DNA of 64,000 nt, taken from positions 27,595,873 through 27,659,872 of the forward strand of contig NC_083648.1 in the NCBI RefSeq assembly GCF_963576545.1. The letters run 5' to 3'. The notes below the pieces were generated by a model. It was given only the letters and a program-made list of their open reading frames with translations, made no database searches and was not told the DNA's origin. The translations under genes were made by a program, and so were the position numbers. Below are positions 6,303-20,673 of this stretch, piece after piece (the first letter of the stretch is position 1; every line of letters starts with the position of its first letter). The stretch is from Limanda limanda. Its lineage: Eukaryota; Chordata; Actinopteri; Pleuronectiformes; Pleuronectidae.

Positions 6303-9300
6303 GAAGGTCGGAGAGACTTGCAAGTAGGCTCTACCCCCACTAAATGGGGTAGCGCGCATCGATCGGTACCATCCTTGAGCTTCTCCGACTTTCGGAAGGG
6401 TTAGGGTTAGGGTTAGGGATGAAAGCACATAGGAGAAAGAGATATTCTTGAATAACTTTTTTTGTGAAGGTCGGAGAGACTTGCAAGTAGGCTCTACCCC
6501 CACTAAATGGGGTAGCGCGCATCGATCGGTACCATCCTTGAGCTTCTCCGACTTTCGGAAGGGTTAGGGTTAGGGTTAGGGATGAAAGCACATAGGAGAA
6601 AGAGATATTCTTGAAAAACTTTTTTTGTGAAGGTCGGAGAGACTTGCAAGTAGGCTCTACCCCCACTAAATGGGGTAGCGCGCATCGATCGGTACTATCC
6701 TTGAGCTTCTACGACTTTCGGAAGGGTTAGGGTTAGGGTTAGGGATGAAAGCACATAGGAGAAAGAGATATTCTTGAATAACTTTTTTTGTGAAGGTCGG
6801 AGAGACTTGCAAGTAGGCTCTACCCCCACTAAATGGGGTAGCGCGCATCGATCGGTACTATCCTTGAGCTTCTACGACTTTCGGAAGGGTTAGGGTTAGG
6901 GTTAGGGATGAAAGCACATAGGAGAAAGAGATATTCTTGAATAACTTTTTTTGTGAAGGTCGGAGAGACTTGCAAGTAGGCTCTACCCCCACTAAATGGG
7001 GTAGCGCGCATCGATCGGTACTATCCTTGAGCTTCTACGACTTTCGGAAGGGTTAGGGTTAGGGTTAGGGATGAAAGCACATAGGAGAAAGAGATATTCT
7101 TGAATAACTTTTTTTGTGAAGGTCGGAGAGACTTGGAAAGTGGTTGCATCTGGACTAATTTGGGTCCTGCGGATCGATTGGTACCATCCCCGAGCTTGTA
7201 CGACCTTCGGAAGAGGTCGACCGACGAAATTCCCCCAAATCTGAGGAGATATTCTTGAATAACTTTTTTTGTGAAGGTCGGAGAGACTTGCAAGTAGGCT
7301 CTACCCCCACTAAATGGGGTAGCGCGCATCGATCGGTACCATCCTTGAGCTTCTCCGACTTTCGGAAGGGTTAGGGTTAGGGTTAGGGATGAAAGCACAT
7401 AGGAGAAAGAGATATTCTTGAATAACCTTTTTTGTGAAGGTCGGAGAGACTTGCAAGTAGGCTCTACCCCCACTAAATGGGGTAGCGCGCATCGATCGGT
7501 ACCATCCTTGAGCTTCTCCGACTTTCGGAAGGGTTAGGGTTAGGGTTAGGGATGAAAGCACATAGGAGAAAGAGATATTCTTGAATAACTTTTTTTGTGA
7601 AGGTCGGAGAGACTTGCAAGTAGGCTCTACCCCCACTAAATGGGGTAGCGCGCATCGATCGGTACTATCCTTGAGCTTCTACGACTTTCGGAAGGGTTAG
7701 GGTTAGGGATGAAAGCACATAGGAGAAAGAGATATTCTTGAATAACTTTTTTTGTGAAGGTCGGAGAGACTTGCAAGTAGGCTCTACCCCCACTAAATGG
7801 GGTAGCGCGCATCGATCGGTACCATCCTTGAGCTTCTCCGACTTTCGGAAGGGTTAGGGTGAGGGTTAGGGATGAAAGCACATAGGAGAAAGAGATATTC
7901 TTGAATAACTTTTTTTGTGAAGGTCGGAGAGACTTGCAAGTAGGCTCTACCCCCACTAAATGGGATAGCACGCATCGATCGGTACCATCCTTGAGCTTCT
8001 CCGACTTTCGGAAGGGTTAGGGTTAGGGTTAGGGATGAAAGCACATAGGAGAAAGAGATATTCTTGAATAACTTTTTTTGTGAAGGTCGGAGAGACTTGC
8101 AAGTAGGCTTTACCCCCACTAAATGGGCTAGCGCGCATCGATCAGTACCATCCTTGAGCTTCTCCGACTTTCGGAAGGGTTAGGGTTAGGGTTAGGGATG
8201 AAAGCACATAGGAGAAAGAGATATTCTTGAATAACTTTTTTTGTGAAGGTCGGAGAGACTTGCAAGTAGGCTCTACCCCCACTAAATGGGCTAACGCGCA
8301 TCGATCGGTACCATCCCTGAGCTTCTCCGACTTTCGGAAGGGTTAGGGTTAGGGTTAGGGATGAAAGCACATAGGAGAAAGAGATATTCTTGAATAACTT
8401 TTTTTGTGAAGGTCGGAGAGACTTGGAAAGTGGTTGCATCTGGACTAATTTGGGTCCTGCGGATCGATTGGTACCATCCCCGAGCTTGTACGACCTTCGG
8501 AAGAGGTCGACCGACGAAATTTTACCAAATCTGAGGAGATATTCTTGAATAACTTTTTTTGTGAAGGTCGGAGAGACTTGCAAGTAGGCTCTACCCCCAC
8601 TAAATGGGGTAGCGCGCATCAATCGGTACCATCCTTGAGCTTCTCCGACTTTCGGAAGGGTTAGGGTTAGGGTTAGGGATGAAAGCACATAGGAGAAAGA
8701 GATATTCTTGAATAACTTTTTTTGTGAAGGTCGGAGAGACTTGCAAGTAGGCTCTACCCCCACTAAATGGGGTAGCGCGCATCGATCGGTACCATCCTTA
8801 AGCTTCTCCGACTTTCGGAAGGGTTAGGGTTAGGGTTAGGGATGAAAGCACATAGGAGAAAGAGATATTCTTGAATAACTTTTTTTGTGAAGGTCGGAGA
8901 GACTTGGAAAGTGGTTGCATCTGGACTAATTTGGGTCCTGCGGATCGATTGGTACCATCCCCGAGCTTGTACGACCTTCGAAAGAGGTCGACCGACGAAA
9001 TTCCCCCAAATCTGAGGAGATATTCTTGAATAACTTTTTTTGTGAAGGTCGGAGAGACTTGCAAGTAGGCTCTACCCCCACTAAATGGGGTAGCGCGCAT
9101 CGATCGGTACCATCCTTGAGCTTCTCCGACTTTCGGAAGGGTTAGGGTTAGGGTTAGGGATGAAAGCACATAGGAGAAAGAGATATTCTTGAATAACTTT
9201 TTTTGTGAAGGTCGGAGAGACTTGCAAGTAGGCTCTACCCCCACTAAATGGGGTAGCGCGCATCGATCGGTACCATCCTTGAGCTTCTCCGACTTTTGGA

Positions 9301-11303
9301 AGGGTTAGGGTTAGGGTTAGGGATGAAAGCACATAGGAGAAAGAGATATTCTTGAATAACTTTTTTTGTGAAGGTCGGAGAGACTTGCAAGTAGGCTCTA
9401 CCCCCACTAAATGGGGTAGCGCGCATCGATCGGTACCATCCTTGAGCTTCTCCGACTTTCGGAAGGGTTAGGGTTAGGGTTAGGGATGAAAGCACATAGG
9501 AGAAAGAGATATTCTTGAATAACTTTTTTTGTGAAGGTCGGAGAGACTTGCAAGTAGGCTCTACCCCCACTAAATGGGGTAGCGCGCATCGATCGGTACC
9601 ATCCTTGAGCTTCTCCGACTTTCGGAAGGGTTAGGGTTAGGGTTAGGGATGAAAGCACATAGGAGAAAGAGATATTCTTGAATAACTTTTTTTGTGAAGG
9701 TCGGAGAGACTTGCAAGTAGGCTCTACCCCCACTAAATGGGGTAGCGCGCATCGATCGGTACCATCCTTGAGCTTCTCCGACTTTCGGAAGGGTTAGGGT
9801 TAGGGTTAGGGATGAAAGCACATAGGAGAAAGAGATATTCTTGAATAACTTTTTTTGTGAAGGTCGGAGAGACTTGCAAGTAGGCTCTACCCCCACTAAA
9901 TGGGGTAGCGCGCATCGATCGGTACCATCTTTGAGCTTCTCCGACTTTCGGAAGGGTTAGGGTTAGGGTTAGGGATGAAAGCACATAGGAGAAAGAGATA
10001 TTCTTGAATAACTTTTTTTGTGAAGGTCGGAGAGACTTGCAAGTAGGCTCTACCCCCACTAAATGGGGTAGCGCGCATCGATCGGTACTATCTTTGAGCT
10101 TCTACGACTTTCGGAAGGGTTAGGGTTAGGGTTAGGGATGAAAGCACATAGGAGAAAGAGATATTCTTGAATAACTTTTTTTGTGAAGGTCGGAGAGACT
10201 TGCAAGTAGGCTCTACCCCCACTAAATGGGGTAGCGCGCATCGATCGGTACTATCCTTGAGCTTCTACGACTTTCGGAAGGGTTAGGGTTAGGGTTAGGG
10301 ATGAAAGCACATAGGAGAAAGAGATATTCTTGAATAACTTTTTTTGTGAAGGTCGGAGAGACTTGGAAAGTGGTTGCATCTGGACTAATTTGGGTCCTGC
10401 GGATCGATTGGTACCATCCCCGAGCTTGTACGACCTTCGGAAGAGGTCGACCGACGAAATTCCCCCAAATCTGAGGAGATATTCTTGAATAACTTTTTTT
10501 GTGAAGGTCGGAGAGACTTGCAAGTAGGCTCTACCCCCACTAAATGTGGTAGCGCGCATCGATCGGTACCATCCTTGAGCTTCTACGACTTTCGGAAGGG
10601 TTAGGGTTAGGGTTAGGGATGAAAGCACATAGGAGAAAGAGATATTCTTGAATAACTTTTTTTGTGAAGGTCGGAGAGACTTGCAAGTAGGCTCTACCCC
10701 CACTAAATGGGGTAGCGCGCATCGATCGGTACCATCCTTGAGCTTCTCCGACTTTCGGAAGGGTTAGGATTAGGGTTAGGGATGAAAGCACATAGGAGAA
10801 AGAGATATTCTTGAATAACTTTTTTTGTGAAGGTCGGAGAGACTTAGAAAGTGGTTGCATCTGGACTAATTTGGGTCCTGCGGATCGATTGGTACCATCC
10901 CCGAGCTTGTACGACCTTCGAAAGAGGTCGACCGACGAAATTCCCCCAAATCTGAGGAGATATTCTTGAATAACTTTTTTTTTGAAGGTCGGAGAGACTT
11001 GCAAGTAGGCTCTACCCCCACTAAATGGGGTAGCGCGCATCGATCGGTACCATCCTTGAGCTTCTCCGACTTTCGGAAGGGTTAGGGTTAGGGTTAGGGA
11101 TGAAAGCACATAGGAGAAAGAGATATTCTTGAATAACTTTTTTTGTGAAGGTCGGAGAGACTTGCAAGTAGGCTCTACCCCCACTAAATGGGGTAGCGCG
11201 CATCGATCGGTACCATCCTTGAGCTTCTCCGACTTTCGGAAGGGTTAGGGTTAGGGATGAAAGCACATAGGAGAAAGAGATATTCTTGAATAACTTTTTT
11301 TGT
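6303..11303 (+). repeat. 5,001-bp higher-order repeat, copy 1
   Basis: Thirty-one units (26 A, 5 B). Rare variants shared with the next copy at exactly 5,001 bp are GAAAAAC near 6615, ATAACCTTTT near 7425, GGGATAGCACG near 7964, GGCTTTACC near 8107, GGGCTAACG near 8288, CCATCCCTGAG near 8311, CATCAATCGG near 8619, CCTTAAGCTT near 8797, and GACTTTTGG near 9292. The last unit, 11147, has two hexamers whereas its partner 16148 has three. Confidence 0.93.
8408..8562 (+). repeat. B subtype with AAATTTTACC
   Basis: Fourteen B units read AAATTTTACC where the reference reads AAATTCCCCC, with no length change: starts 8408, 13409, 37451, 37769, 39539, 41145, 49640, 51878, 53647, 55569, 56857, 61552, 62840 and 63321. 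From 39539 onward these also share TGTACAACC instead of TGTACGACC. The subtype is rare left of 37 kb, where the two copies are products of the 5,001-bp duplication, and common to the right of it. Confidence 0.88.
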
Positions 11304-14300
11304 GAAGGTCGGAGAGACTTGCAAGTAGGCTCTACCCCCACTAAATGGGGTAGCGCGCATCGATCGGTACCATCCTTGAGCTTCTCCGACTTTCGGAAGG
11401 GTTAGGGTTAGGGTTAGGGATGAAAGCACATAGGAGAAAGAGATATTCTTGAATAACTTTTTTTGTGAAGGTCGGAGAGACTTGCAAGTAGGCTCTACCC
11501 CCACTAAATGGGGTAGCGCGCATCGATCGGTACCATCCTTGAGCTTCTCCGACTTTCGGAAGGGTTAGGGTTAGGGTTAGGGATGAAAGCACATAGGAGA
11601 AAGAGATATTCTTGAAAAACTTTTTTTGTGAAGGTCGGAGAGACTTGCAAGTAGGCTCTACCCCCACTAAATGGGGTAGCGCGCATCGATCGGTACTATC
11701 CTTGAGCTTCTACGACTTTCGGAAGGGTTAGGGTTAGGGTTAGGGATGAAAGCACATAGGAGAAAGAGATATTCTTGAATAACTTTTTTTGTGAAGGTCG
11801 GAGAGACTTGCAAGTAGGCTCTACCCCCACTAAATGGGGTAGCGCGCATCGATCGGTACTATCCTTGAGCTTCTACGACTTTCGGAAGGGTTAGGGTTAG
11901 GGTTAGGGATGAAAGCACATAGGAGAAAGAGATATTCTTGAATAACTTTTTTTGTGAAGGTCGGAGAGACTTGCAAGTAGGCTCTACCCCCACTAAATGG
12001 GGTAGCGCGCATCGATCGGTACTATCCTTGAGCTTCTACGACTTTCGGAAGGGTTAGGGTTAGGGTTAGGGATGAAAGCACATAGGAGAAAGAGATATTC
12101 TTGAATAACTTTTTTTGTGAAGGTCGGAGAGACTTGGAAAGTGGTTGCATCTGGACTAATTTGGGTCCTGCGGATCGATTGGTACCATCCCCGAGCTTGT
12201 ACGACCTTCGGAAGAGGTCGACCGACGAAATTCCCCCAAATCTGAGGAGATATTCTTGAATAACTTTTTTTGTGAAGGTCGGAGAGACTTGCAAGTAGGC
12301 TCTACCCCCACTAAATGGGGTAGCGCGCATCGATCGGTACCATCCTTGAGCTTCTCCGACTTTCGGAAGGGTTAGGGTTAGGGTTAGGGATGAAAGCACA
12401 TAGGAGAAAGAGATATTCTTGAATAACCTTTTTTGTGAAGGTCGGAGAGACTTGCAAGTAGGCTCTACCCCCACTAAATGGGGTAGCGCGCATCGATCGG
12501 TACCATCCTTGAGCTTCTCCGACTTTCGGAAGGGTTAGGGTTAGGGTTAGGGATGAAAGCACATAGGAGAAAGAGATATTCTTGAATAACTTTTTTTGTG
12601 AAGGTCGGAGAGACTTGCAAGTAGGCTCTACCCCCACTAAATGGGGTAGCGCGCATCGATCGGTACTATCCTTGAGCTTCTACGACTTTCGGAAGGGTTA
12701 GGGTTAGGGATGAAAGCACATAGGAGAAAGAGATATTCTTGAATAACTTTTTTTGTGAAGGTCGGAGAGACTTGCAAGTAGGCTCTACCCCCACTAAATG
12801 GGGTAGCGCGCATCGATCGGTACCATCCTTGAGCTTCTCCGACTTTCGGAAGGGTTAGGGTGAGGGTTAGGGATGAAAGCACATAGGAGAAAGAGATATT
12901 CTTGAATAACTTTTTTTGTGAAGGTCGGAGAGACTTGCAAGTAGGCTCTACCCCCACTAAATGGGATAGCACGCATCGATCGGTACCATCCTTGAGCTTC
13001 TCCGACTTTCGGAAGGGTTAGGGTTAGGGTTAGGGATGAAAGCACATAGGAGAAAGAGATATTCTTGAATAACTTTTTTTGTGAAGGTCGGAGAGACTTG
13101 CAAGTAGGCTTTACCCCCACTAAATGGGCTAGCGCGCATCGATCAGTACCATCCTTGAGCTTCTCCGACTTTCGGAAGGGTTAGGGTTAGGGTTAGGGAT
13201 GAAAGCACATAGGAGAAAGAGATATTCTTGAATAACTTTTTTTGTGAAGGTCGGAGAGACTTGCAAGTAGGCTCTACCCCCACTAAATGGGCTAACGCGC
13301 ATCGATCGGTACCATCCCTGAGCTTCTCCGACTTTCGGAAGGGTTAGGGTTAGGGTTAGGGATGAAAGCACATAGGAGAAAGAGATATTCTTGAATAACT
13401 TTTTTTGTGAAGGTCGGAGAGACTTGGAAAGTGGTTGCATCTGGACTAATTTGGGTCCTGCGGATCGATTGGTACCATCCCCGAGCTTGTACGACCTTCG
13501 GAAGAGGTCGACCGACGAAATTTTACCAAATCTGAGGAGATATTCTTGAATAACTTTTTTTGTGAAGGTCGGAGAGACTTGCAAGTAGGCTCTACCCCCA
13601 CTAAATGGGGTAGCGCGCATCAATCGGTACCATCCTTGAGCTTCTCCGACTTTCGGAAGGGTTAGGGTTAGGGTTAGGGATGAAAGCACATAGGAGAAAG
13701 AGATATTCTTGAATAACTTTTTTTGTGAAGGTCGGAGAGACTTGCAAGTAGGCTCTACCCCCACTAAATGGGGTAGCGCGCATCGATCGGTACCATCCTT
13801 AAGCTTCTCCGACTTTCGGAAGGGTTAGGGTTAGGGTTAGGGATGAAAGCACATAGGAGAAAGAGATATTCTTGAATAACTTTTTTTGTGAAGGTCGGAG
13901 AGACTTGGAAAGTGGTTGCATCTGGACTAATTTGGGTCCTGCGGATCGATTGGTACCATCCCCGAGCTTGTACGACCTTCGAAAGAGGTCGACCGACGAA
14001 ATTCCCCCAAATCTGAGGAGATATTCTTGAATAACTTTTTTTGTGAAGGTCGGAGAGACTTGCAAGTAGGCTCTACCCCCACTAAATGGGGTAGCGCGCA
14101 TCGATCGGTACCATCCTTGAGCTTCTCCGACTTTCGGAAGGGTTAGGGTTAGGGTTAGGGATGAAAGCACATAGGAGAAAGAGATATTCTTGAATAACTT
14201 TTTTTGTGAAGGTCGGAGAGACTTGCAAGTAGGCTCTACCCCCACTAAATGGGGTAGCGCGCATCGATCGGTACCATCCTTGAGCTTCTCCGACTTTTGG

Positions 14301-16310
14301 AAGGGTTAGGGTTAGGGTTAGGGATGAAAGCACATAGGAGAAAGAGATATTCTTGAATAACTTTTTTTGTGAAGGTCGGAGAGACTTGCAAGTAGGCTCT
14401 ACCCCCACTAAATGGGGTAGCGCGCATCGATCGGTACCATCCTTGAGCTTCTCCGACTTTCGGAAGGGTTAGGGTTAGGGTTAGGGATGAAAGCACATAG
14501 GAGAAAGAGATATTCTTGAATAACTTTTTTTGTGAAGGTCGGAGAGACTTGCAAGTAGGCTCTACCCCCACTAAATGGGGTAGCGCGCATCGATCGGTAC
14601 CATCCTTGAGCTTCTCCGACTTTCGGAAGGGTTAGGGTTAGGGTTAGGGATGAAAGCACATAGGAGAAAGAGATATTCTTGAATAACTTTTTTTGTGAAG
14701 GTCGGAGAGACTTGCAAGTAGGCTCTACCCCCACTAAATGGGGTAGCGCGCATCGATCGGTACCATCCTTGAGCTTCTCCGACTTTCGGAAGGGTTAGGG
14801 TTAGGGTTAGGGATGAAAGCACATAGGAGAAAGAGATATTCTTGAATAACTTTTTTTGTGAAGGTCGGAGAGACTTGCAAGTAGGCTCTACCCCCACTAA
14901 ATGGGGTAGCGCGCATCGATCGGTACCATCTTTGAGCTTCTCCGACTTTCGGAAGGGTTAGGGTTAGGGTTAGGGATGAAAGCACATAGGAGAAAGAGAT
15001 ATTCTTGAATAACTTTTTTTGTGAAGGTCGGAGAGACTTGCAAGTAGGCTCTACCCCCACTAAATGGGGTAGCGCGCATCGATCGGTACTATCTTTGAGC
15101 TTCTACGACTTTCGGAAGGGTTAGGGTTAGGGTTAGGGATGAAAGCACATAGGAGAAAGAGATATTCTTGAATAACTTTTTTTGTGAAGGTCGGAGAGAC
15201 TTGCAAGTAGGCTCTACCCCCACTAAATGGGGTAGCGCGCATCGATCGGTACTATCCTTGAGCTTCTACGACTTTCGGAAGGGTTAGGGTTAGGGTTAGG
15301 GATGAAAGCACATAGGAGAAAGAGATATTCTTGAATAACTTTTTTTGTGAAGGTCGGAGAGACTTGGAAAGTGGTTGCATCTGGACTAATTTGGGTCCTG
15401 CGGATCGATTGGTACCATCCCCGAGCTTGTACGACCTTCGGAAGAGGTCGACCGACGAAATTCCCCCAAATCTGAGGAGATATTCTTGAATAACTTTTTT
15501 TGTGAAGGTCGGAGAGACTTGCAAGTAGGCTCTACCCCCACTAAATGTGGTAGCGCGCATCGATCGGTACCATCCTTGAGCTTCTACGACTTTCGGAAGG
15601 GTTAGGGTTAGGGTTAGGGATGAAAGCACATAGGAGAAAGAGATATTCTTGAATAACTTTTTTTGTGAAGGTCGGAGAGACTTGCAAGTAGGCTCTACCC
15701 CCACTAAATGGGGTAGCGCGCATCGATCGGTACCATCCTTGAGCTTCTCCGACTTTCGGAAGGGTTAGGATTAGGGTTAGGGATGAAAGCACATAGGAGA
15801 AAGAGATATTCTTGAATAACTTTTTTTGTGAAGGTCGGAGAGACTTAGAAAGTGGTTGCATCTGGACTAATTTGGGTCCTGCGGATCGATTGGTACCATC
15901 CCCGAGCTTGTACGACCTTCGAAAGAGGTCGACCGACGAAATTCCCCCAAATCTGAGGAGATATTCTTGAATAACTTTTTTTTTGAAGGTCGGAGAGACT
16001 TGCAAGTAGGCTCTACCCCCACTAAATGGGGTAGCGCGCATCGATCGGTACCATCCTTGAGCTTCTCCGACTTTCGGAAGGGTTAGGGTTAGGGTTAGGG
16101 ATGAAAGCACATAGGAGAAAGAGATATTCTTGAATAACTTTTTTTGTGAAGGTCGGAGAGACTTGCAAGTAGGCTCTACCCCCACTAAATGGGGTAGCGC
16201 GCATCGATCGGTACCATCCTTGAGCTTCTCCGACTTTCGGAAGGGTTAGGGTTAGGGTTAGGGATGAAAGCACATAGGAGAAAGAGATATTCTTGAATAA
16301 CTTTTTTTGT
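11304..16310 (+). repeat. 5,001-bp higher-order repeat, copy 2
   Basis: This is the tandem partner of 6303-11303 with all listed rare variants at +5,001. It is 6 bp longer because its last A unit has three hexamers instead of two. The only AAGCTT sites I noticed in the window lie at 8800 and 13801, one per copy, so they give a physical test of the duplication. Near identity over 5 kb implies a recent event or an assembly duplication. Confidence 0.92.
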
Positions 16311-16635
16311 GAAGGTCGGAGAGACTTGCAAGTAGGCTCTACCCCCACTAAATGGGGTAGCGCGCATCGATCGGTACTATCCTTGAGCTTCTACGACTTT
16401 CGGAAGGGTTAGGGTTAGGGTTAGGGATGAAAGCACATAGGAGAAAGAGATATTCTTGAATAACTTTTTTTGTGAAGGTCGGAGAGACTTGCAAGTAGGC
16501 TCTACCCCCACTAAATGGGGTAGCGCGCATCGATCAGTACCATCCTTGAGCTTCTCCGACTTTCGGAAGGGTTAGGGTGAGGGTTAGGGATGAAAGCACA
16601 TAGGAGAAAGAGATATTCTTGAATAACTTTTTTTG

Positions 16636-19600
16636 TGAAGGTCGGAGAGACTTGAAAAGTGGTTGCATCTGGACTAATTTGGGTCCTGCGGATCGATTGG
16701 TACCATCCCCGAGCTTGTACGACCTTCGGAAGAGGTCGACCGACGAAATTCCCCCAAATCTGAGGAGATATTCTTGAATAACTTTTTTTGTGAAGGTCGG
16801 AGAGACTTGCAAGTAGGCTCTACCCCCACTAAATGGGGTAGCGCGCATCGATCGGTACCATCCTTGAGCTTCTCCGACTTTCGGAAGGGTTAGGGTGAGG
16901 GTTAGGGATGAAAGCACATAGGAGAAAGAGATATTCTTGAATAACTTTTTTTTTGAAGGTCGGAGAGACTTGCAAGTAGGCTCTACCCCCACTAAATGGG
17001 GTAGCGCGCATCGATCGGTACCATCCTTGAGCTTCTCCGACTTTCGGAAGGGTTAGGGTTAGGGATGAAAGCACATAGGAGAAAGAGATATTCTTGAATA
17101 ACTTTTTTTGTGAAGGTCGGAGAGACTTGCAAGTAGGCTCTACCCCCACTAAATGGGGTAGCGCGCATCGATCGGTACCATCCTTGAGCTTCTCCGACTT
17201 TCGGAAGGGTTAGGGTTAGGGTTAGGGATGAAAGCACATAGGAGAAAGAGATATTCTTGAATAACTTTTTTTGTGAAGGTCGGAGAGACTTGCAAGTAGG
17301 CTCTACCCCCACTAAATAGGGTAGCGCGCATCGATCGGTACCATCCTTGAGCTTCTCCGACTTTCGGAAGGGTTAGGGTTAGGGTTAGGGATGAAAGCAC
17401 ATAGGAGAAAGAGATATTCTTGAATAACTTTTTTTGTGAAGGTCGGAGAGACTTGCAAGTAGGCTCTACCCCCACTAAATGGGGTAGCGCACATCGATCG
17501 GTACCATCCTTGAGCTTCTCCGACTTTCGGAAGGGTTAGGGTTAGGGTTAGGGATGAAAGCACATAGGAGAAAGAGATATTCTTGAATAACTTTTTTTGT
17601 GAAGGTCGGAGAGACTTGCAAGTAGGCTCTACCCCCACTAAATGGGGTAGCGCGCATCGATCGGTACCATCCTTGAGCTTCTCCGACTTTCGGAAGGGTT
17701 AGGGTTAGGGTTAGGGATGAAAGCACATAGGAGAAAGAGATATTCTTGAATAACTTTTTTTGTGAAGGTCGGAGAGACTTGCAAGTAGGCTCTACCCCCA
17801 CTAAATGGGGTAGCGCGCATCGATCGGTACCATCCTTGAGCTTCTCCGACTTTCGGAAGGGTTAGGGTTAGGGTTAGGGATGAAAGCACATAGGAGAAAG
17901 AGATATTCTTGAATAACTTTTTTTGTGAAGGTCGGAGAGACTTGCAAGTAGGCTCTACCCCCACTAAATGGGGTAGCGCGCATCGATCGGTACCATCCTT
18001 GAGCTTCTCCGACTTTCGGAAGGGTTAGGGTTAGGGTTAGGGTTAGGGATGAAAGCACATAGGAGAAAGAGATATTCTTGAATAACTTTTTTTGTGAAGG
18101 TCGGAGAGACTTGCAAGTAGGCTCTACCCCCACTAAATGGGGTAGCGCGCATCGATCGGTACTATCCTTGAGCTTCTACGACTTTCGGAAGGGTTAGGGT
18201 TAGGGTTAGGGATGAAAGCACATAGGAGAAAGAGATATTCTTGAATAACTTTTTTTGTGAAGGTCGGAGAGACTTGCAAGTAGGCTCTACCCCCACTAAA
18301 TGGGGTAGCGCGCATCGATCGGTACTATCCTTGAGCTTCTACGACTTTCGGAAGGGTTAGGGTTAGGGTTAGGGATGAAAGCACATAGGAGAAAGAGATA
18401 TTCTTGAATAACTTTTTTTGTGAAGGTCGGAGAGACTTGGAAAGTGGTTGCATCTGGACTAATTTGGGTCCTGCGGATCGATTGGTACCATCCCCGAGCT
18501 TGTACGACCTTCGGAAGAGGTCGACCGACGAAATTCCCCCAAATCTGAGGAGATATTCTTGAATAACTTTTTTTGTGAAGGTCGGAGAGACTTGCAAGTA
18601 GGCTCTACCCCCACTAAATGTGGTAGCGCGCATCGATCGGTACCATCCTTGAGCTTCTACGACTTTCGGAAGGGTTAGGGTTAGGGTTAGGGATGAAAGC
18701 ACATAGGAGAAAGAGATATTCTTGAATAACTTTTTTTGTAAAGGTCGGAGAGACTTGCAAGTAGGCTCTACCCCCACTAAATGGGGTAGCGCGCATCGAT
18801 CGGTACCATCCTTGAGCTTCTCCGACTTTCGGAAGGGTTAGGATTAGGGTTAGGGATGAAAGCACATAGGAGAAAGAGATATTCTTGAATAACTTTTTTT
18901 GTGAAGGTCGGAGAGACTTAGAAAGTGGTTGCATCTGGACTAATTTGGGTCCTGCGGATCGATTGGTACCATCCCCGAGCTTGTACGACCTTCGAAAGAG
19001 GTCGACCGACGAAATTCCCCCAAATCTGAGGAGATATTCTTGAATAACTTTTTTTTTGAAGGTCGGAGAGACTTGCAAGTAGGCTCTACCCCCACTAAAT
19101 GGGGTAGCGCGCATCGATCGGTACCATCCTTGAGCTTCTCCGACTTTCGGAAGGGTTAGGGTTAGGGTTAGGGATGAAAGCACATAGGAGAAAGAGATAT
19201 TCTTGAATAACTTTTTTTGTGAAGGTCGGAGAGACTTGCAAGTAGGCTCTACCCCCACTAAATGGGGTAGCGCGCATCGATCGGTACCATCCTTGAGCTT
19301 CTCCGACTTTCGGAAGGGTTAGGGTTAGGGTTAGGGATGAAAGCACATAGGAGAAAGAGATATTCTTGAATAACTTTTTTCGTGAAGGTCGGAGAGACTT
19401 GCAAGTAGGCTCTACCCCCACTAAATGGGGTAGCGCGCATCGATCGGTACTATCCTTGAGCTTCTACGACTTTCGGAAGGGTTAGGGTTAGGGTTAGGGA
19501 TGAAAGCACATAGGAGAAAGAGATATTCTTGAATAACTTTTTTTGTGAAGGTCGGAGAGACTTGCAAGTAGGCTCTACCCCCACTAAATGGGGTAGCGCG

Positions 19601-20510
19601 CATCGATCGGTACCATCCTTGAGCTTCTCCGACTTTCGGAAGGGTTAGGGTGAGGGTTAGGGATGAAAGCACATAGGAGAAAGAGATATTCTTGAATAAC
19701 TTTTTTTGTGAAGGTCGGAGAGACTTGGAAAGTGGTTGCATCTGGACTAATTTGGGTCCTGCGGATCGATTGGTACCATCCCCGAGCTTGTACGACCTTC
19801 GAAAGAGGTCGACCGACGAAATTCCCCCAAATCTGAGGAGATATTCTTGAATAACTTTTTTTGTGAAGGTCGGAGAGACTTGCAAGTAGGCTCTACCCCC
19901 ACTAAATGGGGTAGCGCGCATCGATCGGTACCATCCTTGAGCTTCTCCGACTTTCGGAAGGGTTAGGGTTAGGGATGAAAGCACATAGGAGAAAGAGATA
20001 TTCTTGAATAACTTTTTTTGTGAAGGTCGGAGAGACTTGCAAGTAGGCTCTACCCCCACTAAATGGGGTAGCGCGCATCGATCGGTACCATCCTTGAGCT
20101 TCTCCGACTTTCGGAAGGGTTAGGGTTAGGGTTAGGGATGAAAGCACATAGGAGAAAGAGATATTCTTGAATAACTTTTTTTGTGAAGGTCGGAGAGACT
20201 TGCAAGTAGGCTCTACCCCCACTAAATGGGGTAGCGCGCATCGATCGGTACCATCCTTGAGCTTCTCCGACTTTCGGAAGGGTTAGGGTTAGGGTTAGGG
20301 ATGAAAGCACATAGGAGAAAGAGATATTCTTGAATAACTTTTTTTGTGAAGGTCGGAGAGACTTGCAAGTAGGCTCTACCCCCACTAAATGGGGTAGCGC
20401 GCATCGATCGGTACCATCCTTGAGCTTCTCCGACTTTCGGAAGGGTTAGGGTTAGGGTTAGGGATGAAAGCACATAGGAGAAAGAGATATTCTTGAATAA
20501 CTTTTTTTGT
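16636..20510 (+). repeat. Long duplicated block, right copy (partner 1-6139)
   Basis: This 3,875-bp block repeats the left end of the window without the 2,264-bp internal duplication. Private changes include CTTGAAAAG in the B at 16637 and AATAGGG near 17319. The left copy has its own private GGTAACGCG change in unit 5977, which this copy lacks but which recurs in unit 33735. The block ends where unit 20511 (TGAGGG form) departs from the left copy. Confidence 0.9.
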
Positions 20511-20673
20511 GAAGGTCGGAGAGACTTGCAAGTAGGCTCTACCCCCACTAAATGGGGTAGCGCGCATCGATCGGTACCATCCTTGAGCTTCTCCGACTTT
20601 CGGAAGGGTTAGGGTGAGGGTTAGGGATGAAAGCACATAGGAGAAAGAGATATTCTTGAATAACTTTTTTTGT

